A stretch of DNA of 64,000 nt, taken from contig NZ_CP133266.1 of the NCBI RefSeq assembly GCF_030915485.1, forward strand, positions 1,550,001 through 1,614,000. The letters are read 5' to 3'. This DNA comes from Neobacillus sp. PS3-40. GTDB lineage: Bacteria > Bacillota > Bacilli > Bacillales > Cytobacillaceae. Within the stretch, counting starts at the first letter, position 1. Every line of letters starts with the position of its first letter. The position numbers were made by a program, and so were the translations under genes. This document shows, piece after piece, positions 26,767 to 36,034 of this stretch. Under the pieces are notes generated by a model. That model did not search any database. It had not been told where the DNA came from and was given only the letters and a program-made list of their open reading frames with translations.

Positions 26767-27117
26767 TTAATTATTTTCTCCTAATTTTTCATTTTTCCAT
26801 TTTAAAAATTCTATTAAGGATTTATACTCTTGAAATTGTTCTCTTTCAATACCGGATTTTTTCAATTCATATACAAAATCAAGCCATTCCTCGTCAAGGT
26901 GTTTTTGGGTATCATCAACTATTTCGTTTCCTAATAATGTTTTCAAATCAACATCTAAAACCAATGCAATTTTTTTGATTACATCTATTGATGGATTTGT
27001 GTTTATATTTCGTTCAATATTACTTAAATTGGACTTTGATATTCGAGCACGTATTGCAAGCTCAGATAGTGTAAACCCTCGTTTTTTCCGGATTTCATAA
27101 ATCATGTTTCCAATCAT
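26767..27117 (-). CDS. SinR-like biofilm regulator (XRE family)
   Basis: A 116-residue protein strongly resembling Bacillus SinR, the master repressor of matrix genes. The helix-turn-helix segment FTLSELAIRARISKSNLSNI is followed by ERNINTNPSIDVIKKIALVL, matching the IERN.QTNPS region of SinR. The C-terminal part EEWLDFVYELKKSGIEREQF corresponds to the SinR/SinI multimerisation helices. It sits inside the exopolysaccharide operon between epsN and a GT2 gene. SinR-type palindromes lie at the EPS and lasso promoters, so feedback control is likely. Whether it is the main SinR or a paralogue cannot be told here; no sinI is nearby. Confidence 0.85.
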   Translation of the reverse strand: MIGNMIYEIRKKRGFTLSELAIRARISKSNLSNIERNINTNPSIDVIKKIALVLDVDLKTLLGNEIVDDTQKHLDEEWLDFVYELKKSGIEREQFQEYKSLIEFLKWKNEKLGENN

Positions 27118-27134
27118 TATTCTAATACCCCGTT

Positions 27135-28325
27135 TTATGTTAGTATTTTTTTTAACCTTGATTCGTCTCTTTCTTTTAATCCTTTAGTTAAAGTCTTCTT
27201 AATACAATTAACTACCCTTAATTGTTCTTCATATGTCATGCAAGAACCTGATGGTAAACAGACTCCATGATTAAATAACTTTTCTGAGATATTCTCATTT
27301 TCGCTATGTGGATAATATCTTGCCTTTTCAAATATCGGCTGCATATGCAGCGGCTTCCAAACTGGACGCGCTTCAATGTTATCATTCATCAAATTTTTTA
27401 ACACTTCTCCAGCAGTAACTTCGGTTTCATTTTCATTGATTGTAAAGGCTGTAAGCCAGCGATTAGATCGAGTATTTTCTAATTCAGGCATGAAATTGAT
27501 TCCTGGTAAATGACCCAATTCCTGGACATACCGGTTAAATATTATTCTTCGGGCCCTTACTCGTTCTTCCAGAACTTCTAATTGCGCTCTTCCAATACCA
27601 GCCAATATATTACTTAGCCGATAATTGAAGCCAATTTTACTATGTTGATAATGTGGAGCTGGGTCTCGGGCTTGTGTCGCTAAAAAGCGGGCTTTTCTTA
27701 TTTCTTCAATATCGTTTGAAATTAGCATACCCCCACCTGAGGTGGTAATAATTTTATTACCATTAAATGAAAAAACGCCAAACTTACCAAATGTTCCACT
27801 CTGTTTACCTTTATAACTTGAACCTAGTGATTCTGCTGCATCTTCGATCATAGGTACCTTATAATGGTTGCAAAGAGAAAGGATTTCATCCATCTTAGCA
27901 CTTTGACCATATAGGTTCACTACAATAACCACTTTAGGCAGTATTCCTTCAGCAGATGCAGCTTTAAATGCCTTTTCCAAAGCTTTTGGGGACATATTCC
28001 ATGTATCTGGCTCGGAATCAATAAATACCGGTTCCGCCCCCTGATAGATGATGGGATTTGCACTAGCTACAAAGGTAAGACTAGAACAAAAAACTGTATC
28101 CCCTTTTTTTACATCTAATAAAGAAAGAGCCAAATGAATTGCTGCGGTTCCTGAACTAACCGCAGCAGCATCACTGGCCCCTACATAACAAGCAATTTCT
28201 TTTTCAAATGCGTCCACATGAGGACCCAATGGTGCAATCCAGTTGGTTTTAAACGCCTCATCAATATATCTCTGTTCGTTACCACTTAAGTGGGGAGGAG
28301 ATAATAATATCCTGCAACTTTCCAC
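27135..28325 (-). CDS. epsN: DegT/EpsN-type PLP-dependent sugar aminotransferase
   Basis: A 396-residue aminotransferase of the DegT/DnrJ/EryC1 family. The PLP lysine is in FSFNGNKIITT, preceded by IEDAAESLGSSYKGK. It would aminate the 4-keto sugar produced by EpsC, giving a UDP-4-amino-4,6-dideoxy sugar. The start is GTG at 28323-28325 behind AAGGGGTG. In B. subtilis EpsN acts with EpsC and the acetyltransferase EpsM; no EpsM is seen in this window. Confidence 0.88.
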   Translation of the reverse strand: MESCRILLSPPHLSGNEQRYIDEAFKTNWIAPLGPHVDAFEKEIACYVGASDAAAVSSGTAAIHLALSLLDVKKGDTVFCSSLTFVASANPIIYQGAEPVFIDSEPDTWNMSPKALEKAFKAASAEGILPKVVIVVNLYGQSAKMDEILSLCNHYKVPMIEDAAESLGSSYKGKQSGTFGKFGVFSFNGNKIITTSGGGMLISNDIEEIRKARFLATQARDPAPHYQHSKIGFNYRLSNILAGIGRAQLEVLEERVRARRIIFNRYVQELGHLPGINFMPELENTRSNRWLTAFTINENETEVTAGEVLKNLMNDNIEARPVWKPLHMQPIFEKARYYPHSENENISEKLFNHGVCLPSGSCMTYEEQLRVVNCIKKTLTKGLKERDESRLKKILT

Positions 28326-28330
28326 CTTGG

Positions 28331-29401
28331 TTACACCCCTTTTGAATTAAAAAATAATTTCTTTTTTTGTATTTGACTACGATAAATTGGAAAATAACTT
28401 TCATTAATTTCATAATAATTTCTTAAAAACTCTATGATTTTATTATATTTTTTTGAATCATAAATCCTTTTACCAATAAAGTATTTAAAATTATTATTAT
28501 TAGTAAATGATGTTTTAAATTTAAAAAGTCCATCGTTTTCCTGGTAACCTCCACCTAAATGAAGGTTTTTTAAGCCCTTTGATTTACAAAATTCAATCAT
28601 AAAATCAAACAATACATTATTTGGTTTTAAATCAAGATATTTTGTTTTTGATGCACCAAGATGGTAATGTGCAAAATCTTGACCCCAAATAACCATAACG
28701 CCAGCAATGATTTCATTATTTACTTTAGTGAAGAGCAAGAAAGTATTACTGAAAGCAGTATCTTTAACTTGTTCTAAAAAATATATCTCATCAAAATAGT
28801 AAAAATCTGTTGCATTATTCCTATCCATCGTTTCTTTGTAAAGATCCATAAATATTTTAATATTTTCTTTATTATTTTCGGCAACAAAACAGGTCAGATT
28901 ATTCTTTAACGCTTTCTTTATATTTCTTTTATTCATGGATGTATATTTATTTCTTATTTCAGCCAAAGCTAAAGTTAAATCTACTGCAGTTGTTTGCCTT
29001 ATATATTCCACATCCATTACTTTTTCACACCATTCATAATTTCGATACAAAGGATGAAACCTGATTGTTTCAGTTATTATATTATTTAGTCGGCAATACT
29101 CACTAAATACTTGATAGAAATGTTCCAGGTATTTACTTTCACCGTTAATTAATGGCCCACCATAGCCATATGGAGTCACAATATCGTAAGTTTCATCTTC
29201 TACAAAAGGAACTTTTCTTTTTATGAATGGATAGAATATTTTTGTTCCATTTTCTTCAAAGTAGGAGGCGTATAATTTTCCGTTTTCATTCTTTGCAAAT
29301 AAATTTCCATACTCAAATGTGTAATAGCAATCTACATTTTTAATATTCAGTAAAATAGACTTCCAAATGCCTGGATTGTTTATTACTTCAAACCTGTACA
29401 T
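28331..29401 (-). CDS. FemAB/GNAT-fold aminoacyl- or acyltransferase-like protein
   Basis: A 356-residue protein with the double-GNAT fold of the FemABX and BioF2-like families: VTPYGYGGPL, RFHPLYRNYEW, MNKRNIKKALKNN, HYHLGASKTKYLDLKPNNVL and LHLGGGYQENDGLFKFKTSF. Relatives transfer amino acids to peptidoglycan or decorate exopolysaccharide sugars. It ends 5 nt before epsN, so it may modify the amino sugar that EpsN makes, possibly in place of EpsM. That role is inference. Confidence 0.75.
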   Translation of the reverse strand: MYRFEVINNPGIWKSILLNIKNVDCYYTFEYGNLFAKNENGKLYASYFEENGTKIFYPFIKRKVPFVEDETYDIVTPYGYGGPLINGESKYLEHFYQVFSEYCRLNNIITETIRFHPLYRNYEWCEKVMDVEYIRQTTAVDLTLALAEIRNKYTSMNKRNIKKALKNNLTCFVAENNKENIKIFMDLYKETMDRNNATDFYYFDEIYFLEQVKDTAFSNTFLLFTKVNNEIIAGVMVIWGQDFAHYHLGASKTKYLDLKPNNVLFDFMIEFCKSKGLKNLHLGGGYQENDGLFKFKTSFTNNNNFKYFIGKRIYDSKKYNKIIEFLRNYYEINESYFPIYRSQIQKKKLFFNSKGV

Positions 29402-29461
29402 ATAACTACCCCATTTTTTATACCCATTTAATGTTGTAATTTTCTTTTTCAGAAAAACTTA

Positions 29462-30085
29462 TTAGCAATTAAATACATCTGGTTTTTGCCGTTTTTCAGA
29501 ATTTCCTGTAAAAGCGGGCATGGTAGCATGATCTCCATTTTGAATTCCTTCAGATTTTATCACTTTAACCAAAGTGATATAAAGAATCTTAAAATCCAGG
29601 AATAAACTTTGATTTTCTACATACCAGACATCCATTTTAAATTTTTCCTCCCATGAAATGGAATTGCGCCCATTTACTTGGGCCCATCCCGTAATTCCCG
29701 GCTTAACAAGATGACGTTTTGATTGTTCCGTATTATATAGAGGTAAATATTCCATTAAAAGCGGCCTTGGCCCTACAATACTTAAATCTCCCTTTATTAC
29801 GTTCAGCAATTGGACTAGTTCATCAAGGCTATATTTCCTAAGAAATTTCCCAAACGAAGTTAATCTAAATTGATCAGACAATAGTTTTCCATCTTCGCCA
29901 TGTTCATTGGTCATTGTACGAAATTTATAAATATAAAAGGGTTTTCCATAAAGTCCCGGACGCCGTTGTTTAAATATAACTGGTGAACCTAATTTGATCT
30001 TTACCAAAATAGCTATCAAAAAAATAATTGGGCAAAAACAAATCAATAAAATGATAGAAATAAGCAAATCAAAAAGTCTCTTCAA
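29462..30085 (-). CDS. epsL: undecaprenyl-phosphate sugar phosphotransferase, EpsL-like
   Basis: A 207-residue initiating transferase that links the first sugar phosphate to undecaprenyl phosphate. One N-terminal hydrophobic hairpin (about 8-28) is followed by PVIFKQRRPGLYGKPFYIYK, FRTM, LRKYSLDELVQLLNVIKGD, SIVGPRPLL and GITGWAQVNGRN, all characteristic. The start is TTG at 30083-30085 behind AGGGGGAAG. It lacks the large membrane domain of WbaP types, like B. subtilis EpsL. Confidence 0.93.
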   Translation of the reverse strand: MKRLFDLLISIILLICFCPIIFLIAILVKIKLGSPVIFKQRRPGLYGKPFYIYKFRTMTNEHGEDGKLLSDQFRLTSFGKFLRKYSLDELVQLLNVIKGDLSIVGPRPLLMEYLPLYNTEQSKRHLVKPGITGWAQVNGRNSISWEEKFKMDVWYVENQSLFLDFKILYITLVKVIKSEGIQNGDHATMPAFTGNSEKRQKPDVFNC

Positions 30086-30160
30086 CTTTTACTTCCCCCT
30101 GCATCACCACTTTTTGGAGGTCAATTTATACCATGATCCCTCACGCCAAACTATTTAATT

Positions 30161-30316
30161 CTAATCTTTTTCACCTATTGCTAAAATTACGTTTTGCTTC
30201 AATTCTTCTAATAAATCAACTAACCTAATATTTTCTTTTTCTTCGCCTTTTTTATATGCAGCCATTAAGATCTCCAGTAGCTTTTTTTGTGTAAGTTGGT
30301 CAGAAATATTCATCAT
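30161..30316 (-). CDS. small protein of unknown function (51 residues)
   Basis: An open frame between galE and epsL with two adjacent ATGs (30316 and 30313) behind GAGGAT. It codes MMNISDQLTQKKLLEILMAA and continues as a charged, leucine-rich helix (NIRLVDLLEELKQN) ending in GEKD. No membrane segment is present. The composition looks like a real small helical protein. Spacing fits the operon (34 nt after galE, 75 nt before epsL). I do not recognise the family. Confidence 0.55.
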   Translation of the reverse strand: MMNISDQLTQKKLLEILMAAYKKGEEKENIRLVDLLEELKQNVILAIGEKD

Positions 30317-30350
30317 TATTTATATCCTCACATTAATTAAATCTACCTTT

Positions 30351-31433
30351 TTAATACAAAAAATCCCCGTTATTTTGTATTAAACGGAGATTTCCTGTTC
30401 CAGCTAAAATTGTATTTTCCTCTTCATCATATCCCTCTTGATTTTTGGCCTGCCATCGCCAAGAATCAGCACACATTTCTTCAATTTCTTTCTTTGCCGA
30501 CCAATTAAGTTCTTTTTTAGCCTTCGACGGATCCGAAAAGCAAACAGCCACATCACCAGGTCTGCGTTCGGTAATTGTATAAGGAATTTTTTCCCCACAC
30601 ATTTTTTCAAATGTCTTAACAATTTCCAGAACACTATAACCTTTTCCAGTTCCAAGATTATACGTACTAACTCCTGTTGAGGCAAAATTTTTCTCGAGAG
30701 CTTTTAAATGCCCCATTGCCAGATCTACCACATGAATATAATCCCTTACTCCGGTCCCATCTTTCGTAGGGTAATCTGCCCCAAAAATCTTTAGTTCTCT
30801 TAATTTTCCTACGGCCACTTTTGTAATATATGGAACTAGATTATTTGGAATTCCTGAAGGGTCTTCGCCAATCTTCCCACTATCATGAGCTCCAATTGGA
30901 TTAAAATATCGTAAAATTGAAATACTCCATCGATTATCCGATCTAAAGAGATCCTCGAGTATTTCTTCAATCATAAGTTTTGTGCGTCCATAAGGGTTGG
31001 TTGCACTTAAGGGGGAATCCTCCGATATTGGTACTACCTTAGGAACTCCATATACTGTAGCTGAGGAGCTAAATACTAATCTTTTTACCTCGTATTTTTG
31101 CATCATTTCACAAAGAAGAATTGTTCCAGAAATATTATTTTGATAATATTTGAGAGGGGCTTCTACAGATTCACCAACAGCTTTGAATCCAGCAAAGTGT
31201 ATCACTGCGTGGATACTGTTTTCCGAAAATACTTTTTCAAGTCCGTTCCTATCAAGAATACTTACATTATAAATCTTGAATTCTCTTCCTGTAATCTCAC
31301 TAACACGCTTTAATGACATTGGGCTGCTATTAGAAAAATTGTCAAGTACTATTACTTCATATCCAGCGGTTAATAATTCAACAACCGTATGGCTTCCAAT
31401 ATAGCCCGCTCCTCCTGTAACTAAAATTGCCAT
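30351..31433 (-). CDS. galE: UDP-glucose 4-epimerase
   Basis: A 360-residue SDR enzyme interconverting UDP-glucose and UDP-galactose (or the N-acetyl forms). It has the Rossmann motif VTGGAGYIGSHTVVELL, catalytic Ser in FSSSATVYG, and YGRTK with the catalytic Tyr and Lys. The ATG at 31431-31433 has GGGGGT at 7 nt; the ORF's earlier ATG codons precede the ribosome site. Its presence with gtaB shows that UDP-glucose and UDP-galactose are made for this polymer. Confidence 0.95.
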   Translation of the reverse strand: MAILVTGGAGYIGSHTVVELLTAGYEVIVLDNFSNSSPMSLKRVSEITGREFKIYNVSILDRNGLEKVFSENSIHAVIHFAGFKAVGESVEAPLKYYQNNISGTILLCEMMQKYEVKRLVFSSSATVYGVPKVVPISEDSPLSATNPYGRTKLMIEEILEDLFRSDNRWSISILRYFNPIGAHDSGKIGEDPSGIPNNLVPYITKVAVGKLRELKIFGADYPTKDGTGVRDYIHVVDLAMGHLKALEKNFASTGVSTYNLGTGKGYSVLEIVKTFEKMCGEKIPYTITERRPGDVAVCFSDPSKAKKELNWSAKKEIEEMCADSWRWQAKNQEGYDEEENTILAGTGNLRLIQNNGDFLY

Positions 31434-31484
31434 TCTATCGACCCCCATTCTTCATAAAATTCTCCCCACTAGGAAATAAATTTA

Positions 31485-32684
31485 CTAATATCCCTCGATT
31501 AGTTTATAAAATTTCATTAAATGTTCTTCGTTCCTTTGATCCAAATTTATTAAGTTGTTTTTTAACTTTTCTTTTAAATCATTTGAAAATATTATTCTCT
31601 TTATTCCATCTGCTATTCCCTGCGCGCTAAGATTTACAATTAATCCTGTTTTCTCATTTTCTATTTGATGTTTAAATGAAGGAATATCCGTTACTACTAT
31701 AGGGCATCGTAGAGCAATAGCCTCTTCCACAGCCACACAATGTGCTTCTGTCTTTGATGGTTGAACATATATATCACTAAATTGCATATAAGGATATGGA
31801 TTTTCCTTCTCACCAAGTAAAATGAAGTTTTTTTCCATTCCTAATTCTGTTGATTTTTTCTTTAGTTCTTTATACATTGGACCACTTCCAATTAAGAACC
31901 AGCATATATCAAGGCCTTGCTCAATAAGTAGTTTACAAGCCTCTAATGCAAAAAAGACTCCTTTTTCTTCAACGAGCCTAGCAACAGTCACAATTTTTAA
32001 CTTTTTTGTATACTCCGTATCTTTCATTTCTATAACCTCATTTGCCATAGCCCGTACTGTATTCGGTGCAACTCTGTTATGTATCACTTCCATTTTATTG
32101 GAGTACTCAGGAAAGAAAGATTCTAATGATTTCTTTGAAGATTCCGCAACTGTAATAATATAATCACATTCGGAAAAAGCTTTTTTCTCAAGTCTAATGC
32201 ATGGCCAGCCATTTTTTTGACTGTAGGCATAATCCATATGGTTATAGACAATTTTTCTATTAGCACTTACTTTTTCAACCACGTAGTAATTGCAAAAAAA
32301 ATCGATATAGCTTATTGCTATATCATAATGCTTATTTGGCTTATGCAGGATATTTCGGTACACCCCCCATCTAATACCAGTTCCAACACCTCTCGAGAGC
32401 TTTGACAATAGTGCAGCCAATATTTTACCCATTAATATCGGGAATTTGCCCATTTTGATTAGTTCTGGCGCAGCTTGTAATAATGGAGTGGAGAAAGTTT
32501 CAAACAATGGTGGAAGAATATTCACTTGAGGTGGTATTGATTTGAATAAGACCCCACTATGATCAAAAAGGAGGAGATCTACATCATATTTTTTATAATC
32601 TAAGTCCGAGAGAAGAGTTAATAAACTTTTCTCTATTCCACCTGTATGAAGATATTGTGTTACAAATAGTAATTGCTTTTTCAT
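31485..32684 (-). CDS. GT4-family glycosyltransferase
   Basis: A 399-residue GT-B enzyme: YLHTGGIEKSLLTLLSDL, VARLVEEKGVFFALEACKLL and QPSKTEAHCVAVEEAIAL. The EX7E glutamates are within TEAHCVAVEEA. It belongs to the same subgroup as the 18-22 kb trio but is more divergent. GGAG lies 9 nt before the ATG. Confidence 0.9.
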   Translation of the reverse strand: MKKQLLFVTQYLHTGGIEKSLLTLLSDLDYKKYDVDLLLFDHSGVLFKSIPPQVNILPPLFETFSTPLLQAAPELIKMGKFPILMGKILAALLSKLSRGVGTGIRWGVYRNILHKPNKHYDIAISYIDFFCNYYVVEKVSANRKIVYNHMDYAYSQKNGWPCIRLEKKAFSECDYIITVAESSKKSLESFFPEYSNKMEVIHNRVAPNTVRAMANEVIEMKDTEYTKKLKIVTVARLVEEKGVFFALEACKLLIEQGLDICWFLIGSGPMYKELKKKSTELGMEKNFILLGEKENPYPYMQFSDIYVQPSKTEAHCVAVEEAIALRCPIVVTDIPSFKHQIENEKTGLIVNLSAQGIADGIKRIIFSNDLKEKLKNNLINLDQRNEEHLMKFYKLIEGY

Positions 32685-32717
32685 TACTATTAACTCCTTA
32701 TTAAAAAATCAAATAAT

Positions 32718-33872
32718 TTAGGGATACTGTTTTTTAGTTTCTTTTAAATATAACGATACCCATTTAGGAACATTATCATGGATACTAAAACCATTCTTAA
32801 TGAAATTCCTACTTATCGTTTCATCTGTAGGTCGATTTAATAAAATGGCACTTTTTATTTTTTTTGACCACATAGTTAGATCCTCTTTTAAACTTATAAA
32901 TGACATTAAATCAAGGCCCATATCAGTGGCAATAGGTACTCCATTTGAAACAACACAAGGTGTACCCGCACATTGGGCTTCTAACGTCACAATCCCAAAG
33001 CCCTCAAATAGGGATGGAAATAAAAATACATCGAATGCTTTCATTAGTCTTGGGATATCAGCTCTTACACCTAAAAACCGAATATTCTTTAGTAATCCAA
33101 GCTTTTCTGCTTCTTTTTCTATTTGATTTTTTAATGGACCATCACCTACTAAAAGAGCAACAAATGTAGGATCTGTCTCCACGATATGCTTTAAAATCTT
33201 TAAAAGAAAAAAATGATTTTTTGATTGAGAAAACCGTCCGACATGTCCAACTATTTTTACTTCTTTTGGTAGATTTAACTCTTGAATTACACTATCCCGA
33301 CTATTTTGGATACTTAAAAACTGGTTTATATCAATTCCATTGTTTAGAATATCCACCTTACATTGATCTACCATTTTCTTACCAAACAAAAATTCAGCTG
33401 CCTCCTTACTACAGCTGCAAAAATTTGTTGCAGAAAATTTAATAAGTATTTGTAACACCTTTAATATAAATTTATCTTTAAACCCACTATTTTTTGACCA
33501 ATTATTACTATGAGAATGACAGACTCTCTTTTTGATACCACAAACTTTTGCAGCTAAAGCGGGAAAACCACTTTGGTAATCAGTATGTGAATGGATCGCA
33601 ACATAATGGTTTGAGGCCATAATTCTTTTCAATTCTTTAAAGTATCTAATAGGGCCTGATTCTCCAAGACTTGAAATTTGTTGGATATTCCCACCCAGGG
33701 AAATTATTTCCTCATCAAAGTCCCCTTTATTCTTTGTGTGAGTAACAAAATCAAACTGGATCTTTGACCTGTCTAAATTTCTATAAATATTCATAATAAG
33801 TGTTTCAGCACCGCCCCGATCCATGGAGCTCACAATATGCAAAATTCTTTTCAAACTTTTCCCGTTTTCCAT
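32718..33872 (-). CDS. EpsF-like GT4 glycosyltransferase (second copy)
   Basis: A 384-residue GT4 enzyme similar to B. subtilis EpsF: HIVSSMDRGGAETLIMNIYR, KRVCHSHSNNWSKNSGF, GHVGRFSQSKNHFFLLKILK and FPSLFEGFGIVTLEAQCAGTP. It is a paralogue of the 36035-37144 product. The ribosome site is GGGGTG. Confidence 0.9.
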   Translation of the reverse strand: MENGKSLKRILHIVSSMDRGGAETLIMNIYRNLDRSKIQFDFVTHTKNKGDFDEEIISLGGNIQQISSLGESGPIRYFKELKRIMASNHYVAIHSHTDYQSGFPALAAKVCGIKKRVCHSHSNNWSKNSGFKDKFILKVLQILIKFSATNFCSCSKEAAEFLFGKKMVDQCKVDILNNGIDINQFLSIQNSRDSVIQELNLPKEVKIVGHVGRFSQSKNHFFLLKILKHIVETDPTFVALLVGDGPLKNQIEKEAEKLGLLKNIRFLGVRADIPRLMKAFDVFLFPSLFEGFGIVTLEAQCAGTPCVVSNGVPIATDMGLDLMSFISLKEDLTMWSKKIKSAILLNRPTDETISRNFIKNGFSIHDNVPKWVSLYLKETKKQYP

Positions 33873-33889
33873 TTGTTCACCCCAATGTA

Positions 33890-34972
33890 TTATTGAAAGA
33901 TAGGGTCCAAGAAATTGCTTTTATATTGAATATTCAAAGTTATAACACTGTCATAATAATGATAAATTAGATAACATATAAGAATCATAAAATAAATTAA
34001 TCTTTGATTTTTTTCATTAAAAAGCTTAACAATCCAAGAAATTAAAATAATTTGGTAGAGACTAAAATAAATTGCAAACCTAGCAAAAATCCAATTTTGA
34101 GTTGAGACAATCATGAAGACTAAACTAAGCATGGCCATATTAACAATATAGTCGCTATTAGGCATGATTTTTCTTAGTTTTTCTCTACCCAAAAAAGCAA
34201 TTAAAAGCGGGACCCCCTCGACTGCCACTCTAATTACGTTTGCTCCACCTTCAGAAAAATCCTTATATCTTCCATATTGCGTATCCTTTAGGGCTGCAAA
34301 TAAAACTTGTGTAAATTGATTGAATCCCAGGACAATAAAAATAGTCAATAAAATAAGGAAAAAGGTTGCTCTAGTCCATGCCTTTCTTCTAACAATGAAA
34401 TAAATTGGAATAAGAATTAAAACTGTTTCATGGATAGTGGAGGCTAATAATACAATTAAAAAGTATCTTTTCCATCCACCCTCAATTAGAAATTTCGTCG
34501 CTGCAAAAACTATACCAGCAGCTAGACATTGTCGTATCCCATTCATAGATGTTATAAAAAAACCACTGGTAATATAAACAAAAATACTAAGTTCAATCAT
34601 TCTTGAATATTTGTAAAACACAAAAATAATAAGTGCATTTGTAATTACAGCACTAATAAATATCATTATTTGTGGATCATTTGTGTATTTCTTTAAAATC
34701 ATTTGAAGGATGCCAAAACCAATATCCTTTTGAGACTTAACATAATCCCAGGTAAAATTATTTATTAAATAAGCATGTCTGTATGCTCCGGTATCACCGA
34801 TCGTTGACCCCCTTAGCCCCGAAACAATTACTAAACATACCAAAGCTCCAAATATTAATATTTTGTTTGGCTTAATTGAAACAGTTGTGGGTGAAATGGT
34901 AACAGTAGCGTAATACCTTGAAAAATATGAAAAAATAAAAACGATAGCAAGATTAATCCAAAGAATTGTCAT
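33890..34972 (-). CDS. epsG: EpsG-family polysaccharide polymerase
   Basis: A 360-residue polytopic membrane protein of the EpsG/O-antigen-polymerase-like family, which joins repeat units outside the membrane. About ten hydrophobic segments are visible. Characteristic parts are the first-loop VSGLRGSTIGDTGAYRHAY, the FFITSMNGIRQCLAAGIVFA helix and the TIHETVLILIPIYFI helix. AAAGGAAAATAAAGG precedes the ATG. A 159-nt leader separates it from the GT2 gene upstream. Confidence 0.88.
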   Translation of the reverse strand: MTILWINLAIVFIFSYFSRYYATVTISPTTVSIKPNKILIFGALVCLVIVSGLRGSTIGDTGAYRHAYLINNFTWDYVKSQKDIGFGILQMILKKYTNDPQIMIFISAVITNALIIFVFYKYSRMIELSIFVYITSGFFITSMNGIRQCLAAGIVFAATKFLIEGGWKRYFLIVLLASTIHETVLILIPIYFIVRRKAWTRATFFLILLTIFIVLGFNQFTQVLFAALKDTQYGRYKDFSEGGANVIRVAVEGVPLLIAFLGREKLRKIMPNSDYIVNMAMLSLVFMIVSTQNWIFARFAIYFSLYQIILISWIVKLFNEKNQRLIYFMILICYLIYHYYDSVITLNIQYKSNFLDPIFQ

Positions 34973-35131
34973 CCTTTATTTTCCTTTCAGATTATCTTTT
35001 TTCATTCCTCTTTTTTATTGGCTATATTAAATAACTCTGTTTATTTTTGGCTCAGATACGCTCTATTCTTATGAAAGAATTGGAGTTAGCTTGCCTTCTC
35101 TCTGGTTTCAAAAGTATGGGGGCTTCAGAAG

Positions 35132-36028
35132 TTAAGGCTTCAACTTAAGTAGCCTATGTTTTTGTTGGATATATAAATATAATAAAAAGCCAAATGGGAT
35201 GGCTAAAAATGTTAGAGTTTTGGCAGGAGTTTCACTTAAAAACCTCCAATTTTTCAGTATAAAACTACTTGAAACAAAATGGATTGCTTGTCGAAATTTA
35301 AAAGATAAGCTTACAAATGGCAATTTCATTAACTCTTTCCGATAAAAAGCAAATCCTCTTGGATTTTTGCGGTACTGATTGACCATATTATGAGAGGAAC
35401 CATCTGGAAGATATTCTACAAAGCAAAGAACTTCATTCATTAATAGCATTTCGTAATCACGATCAAGCTTGAAGTATTTATAAGCTAATCCCACATACTT
35501 CTCGTTTGTAAAGATCGGGTATGGATATCTTTTTGTTAGTTCTGAACGGTAGACAATCTTCTTATCGCCTGATACACCATGTTTGTAATATAGATCAAAC
35601 AATGTTGAGCTTTTAAGCTTTTCAGGTAGCTTCGTTCCAATAATAGTATTATTCGTGTAAGCGTCGAGGCCGATCATTCCACTTACCTTTTCACTACCGT
35701 ATTTCTTCCAAAAAGATGTGACTTTTTCAACCGCATCCACTGGCATATAGTCATCAGAATCTATACAGACATTTAATTCGGTATCGATCTGTTCATATGC
35801 TGTATTATGTGCCCCATGCATGCCTTGGTTTTCTTGCCAAATATATCTGATCTTAATTAAATTTTGCTGCATCCAGCATTCTACCAATTCCCTTGTTGAA
35901 TCCGTTGATCCATCATCAATGATTAACCAAATAAAATCTTGGCAAGTCTGCGCTACTAGGCTTAGATAGCATTTTTCCAAACAGTAAGCTCGATTATAAG
36001 TTGGCGTAAAGACAGTTAGTAGTTTCAC
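35132..36028 (-). CDS. GT2-family glycosyltransferase
   Basis: A 298-residue GT-A enzyme: TVFTPTYNRAYCLEKCYLSL, WLIIDDGSTDSTRELVE, ENQGMHGAHNTAYEQI and CIDSDDYMPVDAVEK. It occupies the place of epsE between the epsD/epsF and epsG genes but is of a different GT2 subgroup from B. subtilis EpsE, so a flagellar-clutch role should not be assumed. The start is GTG (36026-36028) behind GGGGTG. Confidence 0.9.
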   Translation of the reverse strand: MKLLTVFTPTYNRAYCLEKCYLSLVAQTCQDFIWLIIDDGSTDSTRELVECWMQQNLIKIRYIWQENQGMHGAHNTAYEQIDTELNVCIDSDDYMPVDAVEKVTSFWKKYGSEKVSGMIGLDAYTNNTIIGTKLPEKLKSSTLFDLYYKHGVSGDKKIVYRSELTKRYPYPIFTNEKYVGLAYKYFKLDRDYEMLLMNEVLCFVEYLPDGSSHNMVNQYRKNPRGFAFYRKELMKLPFVSLSFKFRQAIHFVSSSFILKNWRFLSETPAKTLTFLAIPFGFLLYLYIQQKHRLLKLKP

Positions 36029-36034
36029 TTGAAT

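Noticed and set aside
30404-30685. Minus-strand 93-codon frame within galE
   Set aside because: It is a shadow of the galE frame; the epimerase reading has all family motifs.
35132-36028. Assignment of this GT2 gene as epsE with flagellar clutch function
   Set aside because: Position is similar, but the sequence belongs to a different GT2 subgroup and the clutch residues cannot be identified.
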